Position numbers and translations under genes: made by a program
In this document: positions 1 through 11,900 of the stretch, piece after piece
Layout of the letters: each line of letters starts with the position of its first letter
How positions within the stretch are numbered: position 1 is the first letter of the stretch
Notes under the pieces: generated by a model
Seen by the model: only the letters and a program-made list of their open reading frames with translations
What the model was told of the DNA's origin: nothing
Database searches by the model: none
Origin: Lobulomyces angularis
Taxonomy: Eukaryota > Chytridiomycota > Chytridiomycetes > Lobulomycetales > Lobulomycetaceae
Reading direction: 5' to 3'
Length of the DNA stretch: 41,209 bases
Assembly: GCA_027604685.1 (NCBI GenBank)
Contig: JADHYX010000136.1
Location: forward strand, 1 to 41,209

Positions 1-100
1 TTTTCTTTTAAATTGTTCTTTGATATATACTTGAATAAAAAAAAAAAAATCATGAAAAAAAAAAAAAAAAAAAAGGCCTTACCTTAATTAGTTAGATAAT

Positions 101-1455
101 TCAAAATCCAATATCCTTCATTTGATCTGAATCATTATTTGTATGAGAAGAACGCAAATGCCTCTCTAATTCATCTTTAGCGATAAACTCTTCGCACCCA
201 CGATGTGGGCAAAATTCAAATATTTCCTTAACAACTACTTCTGAACTATTTACAATAGAAAAATCGCTGTTGTTTAGATCAGTAAATTTTTCTTTTTCAA
301 TGTTGACTTTCTCTAAAGAGGTGTCTTCTGTGGTTGATGTGTTGTTTGATATGTTATTGTTGGATATGGTTATACTTTTGTATTCATTTAATTTGTTGAC
401 ATTTTCTGTTGTGAGATTTTCATGAATTTTTTGCTGTAATACTTGTTGATTTTCAATTTGGGATTTAATAGAACTAGCATTGTCTAAATTAGAAACTATT
501 AATTGATTCTGAAGCTCTTGCTGGAGCCTTTCCAACTCAGCGCGATGATAATTAATTTGTTCCAGAGGGCTAATATTGCTTACATCAAATTTTGTGTCCG
601 ATCTAATTACTAAATCATCACGAAACCAGCTCTCCTTATTTTCTGCTGCTCTCGCTGTCGGCTGAAATTTTTCTTTGCTAGGTAACCAAGCATCCAGGAT
701 ATCTTTAGGGGCAGATTTATTTTTATTATCCTGCTCAGAATTCTTTTCTTTTTCATTTTCCAATGCTTCATTATTATTCGTTGTATCCTTTACTTTTTTT
801 TTAAAATTTCTATTTCTACCACGTTTCACCTCTTTTTCTTCAAGACTCTGGTCGTACTTGGGTAATATCACAAATCCTTTTTGTGCCATAGCTGCCAATT
901 TTTTGGAATGCGTTCGATAATGCTAATATATTTTTTTTATTTGAAAAATAATATTAAATTTAACGAGGAGGAAGAAAAAAAATTGTTTTAAAAAAAAAAG
1001 TAAATTTCACAATTTTTTTAAAAGTTTTTAAGTTGATACCTGCATCATGTTATCATGCCTAGAAAAAAAACTGTCACATTCGGGAATTAAACATTTAAAA
1101 CTTTTCGTGCCGGTATGTATTCTGGCATGTCTACTTAAATGACCGCTATGAAAGATAAAAAATAACATTAAAATTATTTTATTAAAAAAAAAATATTCCA
1201 AGGAAAAAAAAAAAAAAAATTTTTTTAAATTTATTTTTAAAATATCCAAAGATTTTTTAAATACCTCGTAGAAAAAGATTTTCCACAGGTTCCAAAAGTG
1301 CATAAAAACTTTTTTGAAGTGTTTGATTTATCCTGTTTTTCAATAGGGCTAACACTAGTTTCCGGATTTTCCGATATATCCTGTAGTTTTCGTTTATTTG
1401 TTTGAACTTGAAGATTATGAGGTTGAATTTCTTCTGTAGTAGATACTGTGTTCAT
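101..1455 (-). CDS. Nrg1/Nrg2-like C2H2 zinc-finger transcription factor
   Basis: Three exons (1455-1265, 1145-1040, 922-101) joined by introns of 119 and 117 nt give 372 aa in one frame. Near the N-terminus are two tandem C2H2 fingers: C52/C57/H70/H74, with the TSGHLSRHARIH helix, and C82/C87/H100/H104, ending RHDNMMQHYRTH. That box is diagnostic of the yeast Nrg1/Nrg2 family of DNA-binding repressors. The intron in finger 1 restores the TSGHL sequence and the second intron restores MMQ-HYRTH, so the splice calls are firm. Beyond the fingers lie a basic stretch, a predicted coiled coil (about residues 215-270), and an Asn/Ser-rich region. A third, atypical finger near the end (C337, C342, H354, H359) is unusual, because Nrg proteins carry their fingers at the C-terminus. 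Role inferred: nuclear regulator of transcription; target genes unknown. Confidence 0.85.
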
Positions 1456-1890
1456 AGTTTTTATATAAATTAAAAAAAAAAAAAAGAAAAAAAAAAAAAA
1501 AAAAAAAAGAATTATGAAGATATATAGTTTTCTTTTTTTTTTATCTTAAATTATTTTTTTTTTTTTTTAAAAAAATTAATCAAGGAAGTTTTGAAGAATT
1601 TTTTTTAAAAAAAAAAAAAAAAAAAAAATTATAATTTTTCTTTTTATATTTTTTTTGTAACTCTCTTTTTTTTTTTTAAAGAAAAAAATTTTTTTTTGAG
1701 AAATTTAAACACCGCTCAATACTTCCTTCAGCTTAAGGGTTTTTTTGAGTGAAAAAAAAAAAAATTTGGATTAGTTTGTAAAAAGTGAAGAAGGGAAGTA
1801 AAAGGAGGAAGAATGTGATAGGCTAAAGATTGGGGAAGGGGAGGGAGTACGTTAAAAAGTCAAGAAGAAAGGGTAAAAGTTTAGAAGTAA

Positions 1891-1970
1891 GCGTTAAAAA
1901 GTTAATAAAGCTAAAAAAGTTAATAAAGCGCTAAAAAGATGAATGAAAGGGTTAAAAAGTTGAATGAAAT
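1891..1970. repeat. Degenerate tandem repeat, unit about 19-21 bp, four copies
   Basis: Four successive variants of a unit reading roughly g(c/g)gttaaaaagttaataaa follow head to tail, ending at gctag near 1971. The copies have diverged at several bases each, as in an old decaying minisatellite. Related gttaaaagt-like pieces occur just upstream from about 1850. Confidence 0.65.
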
Positions 1971-2016
1971 GCTAGTGTGGTAATGTGTTCTGACACTACT
2001 GTGAGGAAAAAGGGAA

Positions 2017-2101
2017 TTGGAGTGAAACGGCTAACATTTGTACTGCAAACCTGGAGTGAGACGGCTAGGAACTGCCCCGCAACTGGAGTTAAAAGGCCAA
2101 C
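2017..2101. repeat. Degenerate tandem repeat, period about 32 bp, three copies
   Basis: The phrase tggagtgaaacggctaac recurs as tggagtgagacggctagg and tggagttaaaaggccaac at intervals of about 32-33 bp (near 2018, 2051 and 2083). The stretch is much richer in G and C than the DNA around it. It directly follows the 20-bp repeat, so the two may be parts of one decayed element. Confidence 0.6.
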
Positions 2102-2906
2102 AAGGGCTCCAGCCAACTGTCCTTTCCCTTACTCAGCCACAACTTGCTCCAAATTTTTTTGAAAAAATTACAACAAAAAATTTTGTTAATTCGCCTTTTA
2201 AAAAAGAAAACTTTTTTTTATTTTCAATTTTTTTTTTTTTTAAAATAAAATTTCAAATGTTACATAAAAACCTTAACCTTTTTTTTTTTTAATGCATTCA
2301 ATTTCTTTTTTATTTTAAAGAAAAAACTTTCATTTATTTTCTTAAAGTGTTCTTTAAATACTCTTTCTTTTTTTTCGATTTTCTCAAAATATATGTTCGT
2401 GTCATTGTTTACTGCCTAATACTGCAGTGTATAATTAAAATTATAGTTTTCTGAAATATATATTTTATTAATGAATTGTAATTAAGAAAAAATAAAACAA
2501 AATTCTTTTAGATTATCAACATATGAAAAAAAAAAAATTCAATTACTTTTTTTATCACAGAGTAGCGTATACAATTGAATAACATCTATTTTTGAAAATA
2601 AATTTTTACTTCAGTCATAAAATTAACTCTAAAAAAAAAAATACTCTCAAGTATAAAAAAATAATAATTATAAACCAATTTTTCGTAAAAAAATTTATTT
2701 TTTAAAAAATTAAAATGTTTATAAAAAAGAAAAAAAAATCTTTGAATAGGTAAAATTTTTAGAAAAAGCTTAAATTTTTTTATTTCCAAATTGGAAAACC
2801 CTTAAATTTAAAATTTTAGTAACAAAAAAAAAAAAAAATTTTTTTTAGTTTGGTTTTTTTTATACACTTTACATCATAATAAATTTATTAAATACCCCTG
2901 AAAGTC

Positions 2907-5900
2907 ATGGAAGAACCAACTTCTATGGTGAGATTTTAAATTTTGATTTTGTGATTAAAATTTTTTTTTTTACATTTTTTTTTTTCTTAAGGAAAATTCT
3001 CCATCAGTTGATCCTTCTTTAGTTGCTGTAGATCACACTGTAGTTATATCTTATTTTGTTAAATTGCTTAATTTGGTCTTTGGTATTTTTAATTACTTAA
3101 CAAATGTTTATATATTTTTTTTTTTTTTTCAACATTTTAAAAAAAAAAAACACTTTTTTTAACAAAAGATGCGGAATTGGATGATATTAAAGCTTCTTAT
3201 GAAAATTCAATGGAAACAGTTGAAATATGTAAAAAATTCATTTCTGAACCTCAAGTAAGTGTAGTTTTTCTAATCAAAGAAAAAACAGGTATGATAACTA
3301 AAAAAAAAAAAAAATTTTTTATTAGTTTTTTTTTGTTGTAAAATTATTTAATAAATTTCCTAAATATAATTTCCTATTTTTATTTTATAAAATAATTTTT
3401 TATTTTCTTGAAAAAAAAAAAAAAAATATAGAAATTTTTTTTTTTTGTTATTTAATTTTTTTTTTTTTTTTTTTTCAGACCTTCCTACTTTCAATTATTC
3501 TGCGCAATTGGAACTTTCTTATTCTGAAAATTTAGCTTCGGTTTTAGCTGTTATAAAAAGGTTCATTATTACTCTTTATAACATTTTTTTTTTTTTTTCT
3601 AAAAAACATTTGTTTTATTTTTGAAGATTACCAATTATTGAAGCCAGCAGGACCTTAAATAGTCAACTGCAACTTATAGTTTTACCTACCGATTCTTCTA
3701 ATATATATGAATCTATTCACTCTTATATCCACAACGCAGTTTCACCCTTTTTTGATGCGTATGTTTCAGCAAAAGGAGGGTTATCTGGAACTACTACTTC
3801 TTCTAGAGATGATAAAGATGTCAAAGCTGGTATTCTATTCTTAGAAAATTTCAGTTATTCTTATTGAGAATATTTTAGGAATTCCAATGACAAAAAAAAA
3901 AATCGCTGAATTGGAATTATCTTTATTACATTTGCAACAAAATGTCGAAATTCCTGATATTTCTCTGTATATTAATCCAGTTATTCAAACTGCCATTGAT
4001 AACTGTCGCCAGAATGGTCAAAGAGTAACTGTGGATGCTGTACCAAAAGATGCTGCAAATGATTCCGTATTTTTGAATAAACTTCAAGGAGAAGTTAATG
4101 GTTGGATCAAAGAAATTCAAAAAGTAACCAAGTTATCAAGAGACCCTGCCTCTGGGACTGCAAGCCAAGAAATTAACTTCTGGATTAGCATGGAGCGAGC
4201 ACTTTCTCTAGTAGAAGAGCAATTAAAAAGTGATCAAATAGTTTTAACTTTGGATATATTAAAAAATGCCAAGAGATTTCATGCGACTGTCAGCTTTTTA
4301 GCTGACACTGGATTAAAAGAAGCAAGTGATACTGTAACAAGATACAATTTGTTAATGAAAGAGTTTCCTATTAATGAATTACTGTCAGCCACTGATGTTG
4401 ATCGAATTCGAAACTCTTTGATCCAAATTTTTGGACATTTAAATAAAAAATATAAAATTTCACCATACCCAGGTATGACACTTCTAGAGATTTACATATT
4501 CTTAAAATTTTTTATATTTTTAAAAAAATTAGTCAAGCGAGCTTTGCCTTTGGTTGAAGCAATTTCGCGTGATTTAAATGATCAGCTATTAAAAGTTTTA
4601 GGAAGTAGAAGATTAATGTATATGTCATATGAAGAATTTGATGTCGCTACAAGCGGATGTGAACAAGTTTTTTTAACTTGGGAAGATCAAGCTAAAGAAT
4701 TTACGCATATAGCAAGGGACCTTACAAGAAAAAGAAATGAAAAATTTATACCAATCAAAATTACAAACGCACACGCCAAGTTACAAGAAAGAATAAATTT
4801 TGTTAGAGCGTTTCGTAAGCAGCATGAACAATTGCACAATACGATTGTAAAAGTTATGCGTAATGAAAAATTTAGTGAGAAAAATAATATTTCCGACAGT
4901 TCGGCAGGAGAGGATGTGCAGCTAGCTTATGAAAGCGTTAAAAACGTAGATGTATTGGATGTATCACCTGAAGGTAACGAGCTCTGGGTCACAGCTGAAA
5001 ATGCTTACAATGAACGTGTTTCCAGAGTAGAAAACCAAATTATTGCAAGACTTCGAGATCGATTAGGGACGGCAAAAAACGCGAATGAAATGTTTAGAGT
5101 TTTTTCAAAATTCAATGCGCTGTTTGTTAGACCTAAAATTAGAAGTGCTATACAAGAATATCAAAATCAATTGATAGAATCTGTCAAAGATGATATAAAA
5201 AAACTACATGATAAGTTTAAATTATTATATCGAAACACCCAAGCCTCGCAAATGGGAATTGTTAGGGATTTACCTCCTGTATCAGGAGCTATTGTTTGGG
5301 CAAAGCAGATAGAACGTCAACTTGGTCTTTACATGAATAGAGTAGAGGATGTTTTAGGAAAAGGTTGGGAACTATATGCAGAAGGAAGAAAACTAGCTGC
5401 TGACAGCTCATCATTTACTAAAAAACTAGATACGCGACCAATTTTTGAAGCATGGTTAAGTGAAATTCAGAAAAGAGATTTAAGTATTTCAGGAAAGGTT
5501 TTTGATGTTAGGATGAATCGATCAATTAGTGCATACCAATTAAATGTAAACTTTGATTCTCAGATTATTTCCTTGTTTAAAGAAGTCAGAAACTTGCTTT
5601 GGCTAAATTATCAAATTCCTCATATAATCACAAATGTTGCCAAGGATGCCAAAAGAGTATTACTTTGCCTTTTTTTTATTTTAATCTTCATTTATAAAAA
5701 TTTTAGGTTTATCCATACGCAGTATCTCTTATTGAAACAGTCAAAACTTACTCTCAAACTACTTTGAATGTTAGAAAAAATTCAGTTATAGCCCCTCTCA
5801 TTGCTGGCTACCACAAGGATGTTCAAACTTTAATATCTAAAGGAATAAAATTACGATGGGATTATTTTGTAAATACTTATGAAGCGAGATCTTTTGGAAT

Positions 5901-8900
5901 CAACGTTGAAAGTAATGTTGCAAGTGAAACTCGTAATGTCACGTTTGTTAAGGAATTTTCCGTTGCAGTTTCAATTTTTCAGGACAAAGTAAATAGTGTA
6001 CTTTCCATTTACGATGAGATAAACTTGGCTGTTGAAGAGTTAAAAAATTGTCCTTTTGCCAAAGAAAAATTTAAGGAAATTATAGATAAAATTCAAGGAT
6101 ATGTATGAAAATTTTATTTTTATTATATTTTTTAAAATTTAAAAAAAAAAAAAAAAAAAATTGATAATTAAAATTTTAGGTGGATAAATTAAACCTTGAG
6201 TCATATTCTAATCTTGAATCTTGGTCCACACAATTAGACTCCAGAGTTGAGGCAGTTTTGATATCCAGACTACAAATTGCAATAAAGGTTAATAATACCA
6301 ATTATATAAAATCGTTTACACTTTTTTTTTTAGGCTTGGACTTCTGAATTTTTATTAACCCAAGATCCTGATCAACTTTTCATGTCCACAACTGCTGCTA
6401 TAAATTCTACTACTGATAACAGTGCAGCTTTGAGTAAACAAAGAAAGCTTAGGTCCAAGAGATCCACATTACTTTTAACAATGCAAATGAGTACTAGTGA
6501 GGAAATGATTTCAGCAATGGCACATGCTGCAGAGCAACAAAAAAAAGACGACAGGCCCACAGTGCGTCCCATTGTACATGAAATTAGAATAAAAAATCAA
6601 GTTATGTTTTTAGATCCTCCAATAGAAGATGCTAGGCTGAGTTGGTATGAAATGTTACATGGATGGCTATGTGAGTAATTTTAATTTTTTACAAATTATT
6701 TTTCAAACTTATCTATTAATTTTTTTTTTTTTTTTTTAAGCGAATGTATGTGATTTAACTCGAATTCAAAGTTCACGTTATGAAATTGGATTAAATATTA
6801 ATGTGGATAATGATATATCATATTCTTCTGTAGTAAGTTGCAAATATTTATATATATATATTTTTTATCTTTTTTTAAAATTGTTCTTAAAAAAAAATTT
6901 TTTTTTCTTTTAAGCTTTCAAAATTGCCTTTCGGATCTTTAGAATCTGCTTATGAAGTTATTGAGCAAAAGCTTAGCGACGTGACTGCGTATATTAAGGT
7001 CTGGCTTCAATACCAATCATTATGGGATTTAGATTCTGAAAATGTGTATCATCTACTGGGAGAGGATTTAAATCGATGGCAACAGCTTGTTTCCGAAATA
7101 AAAAAAGCAAGAAATACATTTGATAATTCTGAAACTTCCAAATCTTTCGGCAAACTAATTGTTGATTACGAGCAAGTTCAGTCAAAAGTTAATGCAAAGT
7201 ATGATCAATGGCAGCGAGAAGTTATCAATAAATTTGGCGCGAAACTGTTGGTTTCCATTAAAAATTTACATTCTACGATAAGTAAAGCCAGAGACGACCT
7301 GGAAAAGTCTTCTGAAGTTAGTTCTGTTACCTCGGATGCAGTAGGCTTCATTATTTTTGTACAAGAATTAAAAAAAAAAGTGACAAATTGGGTGGTGGAT
7401 GTAGAAACTTACAAACAGGGTCAAAAAACTTTAGAAAAAAATCGTTACAGATTTCCTGATGACTGGCTATATGTAGACCACCTGGATGGTGAATGGAACG
7501 CCTTTAATACTATATTGAATAAAAAAAATCAAATTATTCAAGAACAAATTGGTAAAATGATGAAGAAATTAAAATTGTATTTTTCATAATTTTTTTTTTT
7601 TTTTTGTACAGCAAATTTACAACAAAAGATTGTTTCTGAAGATAAAATTGTAGATCAAAAAATTCGCGAGCTAATTGGAGAATGGGACAAAGATAAACCA
7701 ATTCAAGGAGAAATTAAACCTGACGTTGCCATTAACCAGCTTTCTATTTTTGAGGGTAGACTTGTTCGATTAAAAGATGATTACGACCAACTTTGTAGAG
7801 CGAAAGAGGCGCTAGATCTTGAATTAAAGTCAGATAATAGATTAATTCCTGTCCATGAGGAGTTAAAGGACCTCAAAACTGTTTGGTCAGCATTATCGGT
7901 GGTTACTAAATCACTAGTAGATATGAAGGATACTCTTTGGTCATCCATCATTCCAAGAAAACTTAAACAGCAAATTGAAGATCTAATAGCTTCCATGAAA
8001 GAAATGCCTAGCAGAATGAGGCAGTATGCTGCATATGAATATATTGAAGATAGCTTGAAAAATTTTTTGCAGGTGGTTCCTCTTTTATCAGATCTGAAGT
8101 CTGAAGCAGTGAAAGAAAGACACTGGAAACAAATTTTCAAATCTCTAAAAATGGAAGGCGTTCATCTTTCAACTTTAACTGTTTCTCATTTGTGGGATAT
8201 AGATTTAGTAAAAAACAGCACTATTTTTAATGATGTCATAACTATAGCAGCGGGCGAAATGGCACTAGAAGAATATTTAAAACAAGTAAAAGAAATTTGG
8301 ACCAACTACAGTCTCGAATTGGTACCTTACCAAAATAAGTGTCGGTTAATTAGAGGCTGGGATGATCTTTTTGTGAAGTGTGCTGAAAATTTAAATTCCC
8401 TTAGTGCAATGAGGCATTCACCATACTATAAGGTTTTTGAAGAAGATGCATTAAGTTGGGAAGAGAAATTGAACCGAGTACATATGCTTTTTGATGTATG
8501 GATCGATGTTCAGCGTCAATGGGTTTACTTGGAAGGAATTTTTACGAATTCAATGGAAATAAAAAATTTATTGCCTGTTGAAACACAACGCTTTCAGATG
8601 ATTAATTCAGAGTTTATGGTTGTGATGAAAAAAGTTTACAAGTCCCCTTTAGTGCTTGATGTATTAAACATTCAAAACATTCAAAAGTCATTGGAAAGTT
8701 TAGCCGATTTACTAATGAAGATTCAAAAAGCACTGGGAGAATATCTAGAAAAGGAAAGATCTAGCTTTCCTCGATTTTATTTTGTTGGTGATGAAGATTT
8801 ACTGGAAATTATTGGTAATAGTAAGGACGTTGTTAGAATGCAAAAACATTTTAAAAAAATGTTTGCTGGAGTCTGCAGTATAGTGTTAAACGAAGAAGTA

Positions 8901-11900
8901 GACACAATTCTTGGATTTTCCTCTAAAGAAGGAGAAACTGTCGAGCTCAAAAATCAAATTTCTATCAAGGATAATCCAAGGATTAACGACTGGCTTACTT
9001 TAGTCGAGCGTGAAATGAAAGTGACCCTGGCTTTACTACTTGCAGACTCACTGTCAGAAATAGAAATATTTTATAGTTCTGAAAATTTGGAAAATGAAGT
9101 GTTTTTGAATTGGATAGACAAGTATCCGTCACAGCTAGTTGTGTTAGCAATGCAAATTATTTGGACTCAAACAGTTGAAGCTACTTTACATGAAGCTGAA
9201 GAAAAAAATTCCGCCGAGTCACTGAATAGAGCGTTATTACTTGTAGAACGGGGTTTAAATGTTTTAGCGGATATGGTATTAACGGATCTCTCTCCCATTA
9301 AAAGAAAAAAATGCGAGCATCTTATTACTGAACTTGTACATCAAAGAGATGTTATCAGGGATCTTTTTAAAAAAGGGGTAAAAGGCTTGCAAAATTTCAA
9401 CTGGTTATACCTTATGAGATTCTATTTTGACAAGTCAGTTCAAGATCCGCTGAAGCGCTTAACAGTTAAAATGGCGAATGCTACATTTTTTTATGGTTAT
9501 GAATATCATGGGGTGTGTGATCGACTAGTGCAAACACCATTAACTGATAGATGCTACTTAACTTTAACCCAGGCTTTGGATAGTAAATTGGGTGGAAGTC
9601 CATTTGGACCTGCTGGAACTGGTAAAACAGAATCTGTTAAGGCATTAGGTGTTCAATTAGGAAGATTTGTTTTGGTCTTTTGCTGTGACGAAAAATTTGA
9701 CTTTCAAGCAATGGGTAGAATATTTATTGGTTTATCACAGGTTGGTGCTTGGGGATGGTAAACTAAAAAAAAAAAAAAAAATAAGAATTAATCAATATCA
9801 TTATTAATAAACTTTTTAAAAACAAAAATATCATTAGCTTTGACGAGTTTAACCGTTTGGAAGAAAGAATACTATCTGCTGTTTCTCAACAGATTCAAAC
9901 TATTCAGTTAGGATTAAAAGGAGGTGGTGAAGTTGAAGTTGTGAACAAATTGCTTAAAGTAAATCAAGATACTGGTAAAAAAATTAAAAATTAAAATTTT
10001 ACACTTTTTATTATTATTATTATCATTTTTTTTATAGGTATTTTCATTACAATGAATCCCGGATACGCAGGAAGATCTAATCTACCTGATAACTTAAAAA
10101 AACTTTTCAGAAGCATGGCAATGACTAAACCTGACAGAGAATTAATTTCTCAAGTAAATCTATATTCATTAGGTTTCCGAACTGCCGAATTAATGGCATC
10201 TAAAGTTGTACCATTCTTCAACCTTTGCTCAGAGCAACTTTCTTCACAATCACATTATGACTTTGGATTAAGGTCTTTAAAAAGTGTTCTTGTTAGTGCT
10301 GGTAATTTAAAAAGGGATAGATTGCAAAAACTGCGACGCAATACTGATGGCAAAGACAATTCTGCTGAATTAAAGCATATATCAGAGGGAGTTACGGAAC
10401 AGGAAATTTTAATTCAAAGTATAAGAGAAACGTTAGTTCCGAAATTGGTTGCAGATGATATTCCACTTTTAAAAAGGTTTTTTTTTTTTTTTTTTGTGAT
10501 ATTAAAATAAAAAAATAAAAAAATTTTCTGATATACTATAGTCTTCTTGCAGATGTATTCCCTGGTATTAATTATATTCCGGTAGATTTGGACACCTTAA
10601 AGGAAACAGTTTCCAAGATTTGCAAGGAACGCTTACTAGTTGACAGCATCCTTTTTATGGAAAAAGTTATCCAACTATACCAAATTCAAAACATTCATCA
10701 CGGTTTGATGATGGTTGGCCCGTCTGGTAGTGGAAAATCAGTTGCGTGGAGAGTTTTGTTGGAAGCACTTGAAAAAATCGATGGCACTGAAGGAGTTCAT
10801 TATGTTATCGATCCTAAGGCGGTTTCTAAAGAAAGCTTGTATGGTAATCTAGATATGACTACCCGTGAATGGACTGATGGTTTATTTACGAGTATTCTTC
10901 GTAAAATTATTGACAACGTGCGTGGAGAAAGTACTAAACGTCACTGGGTTATTTTTGATGGTGATGTTGATCCAGAATGGTTTGTGTTAAAATTTCTTTT
11001 AGCGAATTTTATTTTTTTTTTATTTTTTTAAAACTAGGGTCGAAAATTTGAATTCTGTTTTAGATGACAACAAATTGCTAACTTTACCAAATGGTGAAAG
11101 ATTGAGTCTTCCTTCGAATGTTAGAATTATGTTTGAAGTTGATACCCTTAAATATGCTACACTGGCTACTGTTTCTCGTTGTGGTATGGTTTGGTTTTCG
11201 GATGACGTTGTTTCACTGGAAATGTTATTTGAAAATTATCTACTATCCCTTAAATCAAAGTCTTTGGAAGATGTTGATGAAGAAATTGTTGGGCGTGGAA
11301 AAGAAGCTGATTCTACCAATGCTGAGACTATGAGAACTCAAAAGGAAGTCTCTGACATTTTAAGAAAATACTTTTACAACGACAATTTGATTGGAAAAGT
11401 ATTGAAGCAAGCGTTTACTCTGGAACATATTATGGATTTTACTACGATGAGAGCAATTACAACCTTATTTTCACTTCTTAACAAAACAGTGCGTAACATT
11501 TTAGATTACAACACTAATCACATGGATTTTCCTATGTCAAATGAGCAACTTGACAGTTATGTCTCAAAAAGATTGATTCTCTCTTTGGTTTGGAGTTTTG
11601 CAGGTGTATGTCATCCTTTATTTTTTTTTTATCCTATCTTTACCTATTTTTTTTTTTTAATTTCTTAGGACACTAAACTGGAACGCCGCGCAGAACTGGG
11701 AAACTATATTAGTAGTATTGTTTCAATCAACCTTCCTAGTATGAGTAATACGGATTCAATTATTGATTATGATGTGAATATTGTTACCGGTGAGTGGTAT
11801 ACTTGGCAGAGCAAGGTTCCTGTATTAGAGTTGAGCTCTTCTAACTCGATAACCGCTTCGGATATTGTGATTCCTACTGTGGATACTATAAGACATGAAG

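Larger units (their letters stand above)
1456..2906. other. Intergenic region with long A/T tracts and a GC-richer repeat patch
   Basis: About 1.45 kb separates the divergently transcribed zinc-finger and dynein genes, so it should hold both promoters. Most of it is A and T runs of 8 to 20 bases. The exception is 1790-2160, which is less AT-rich and holds degenerate repeats (listed separately). The short open frames here lie in low-complexity sequence and resemble no protein. I see no RNA gene. Confidence 0.6.

Noticed and set aside
1977..2292. Two plus-strand open frames of 61 and 84 codons
   Set aside because: They cover the degenerate repeats and a poly-T tract, overlap each other in different frames and show no domain or conserved pattern.
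4473..4532. Continuous open frame in dynein through this stretch
   Set aside because: The translated segment is hydrophobic low-complexity ([10 protein letters not shown]) between two conserved dynein strands; removing it by GTATGA..TTAG restores the family sequence [17 protein letters not shown].
6372..6572. Minus-strand frame with hydrophobic, Cys-containing protein
   Set aside because: It is antisense to a conserved dynein exon in shadow frame.
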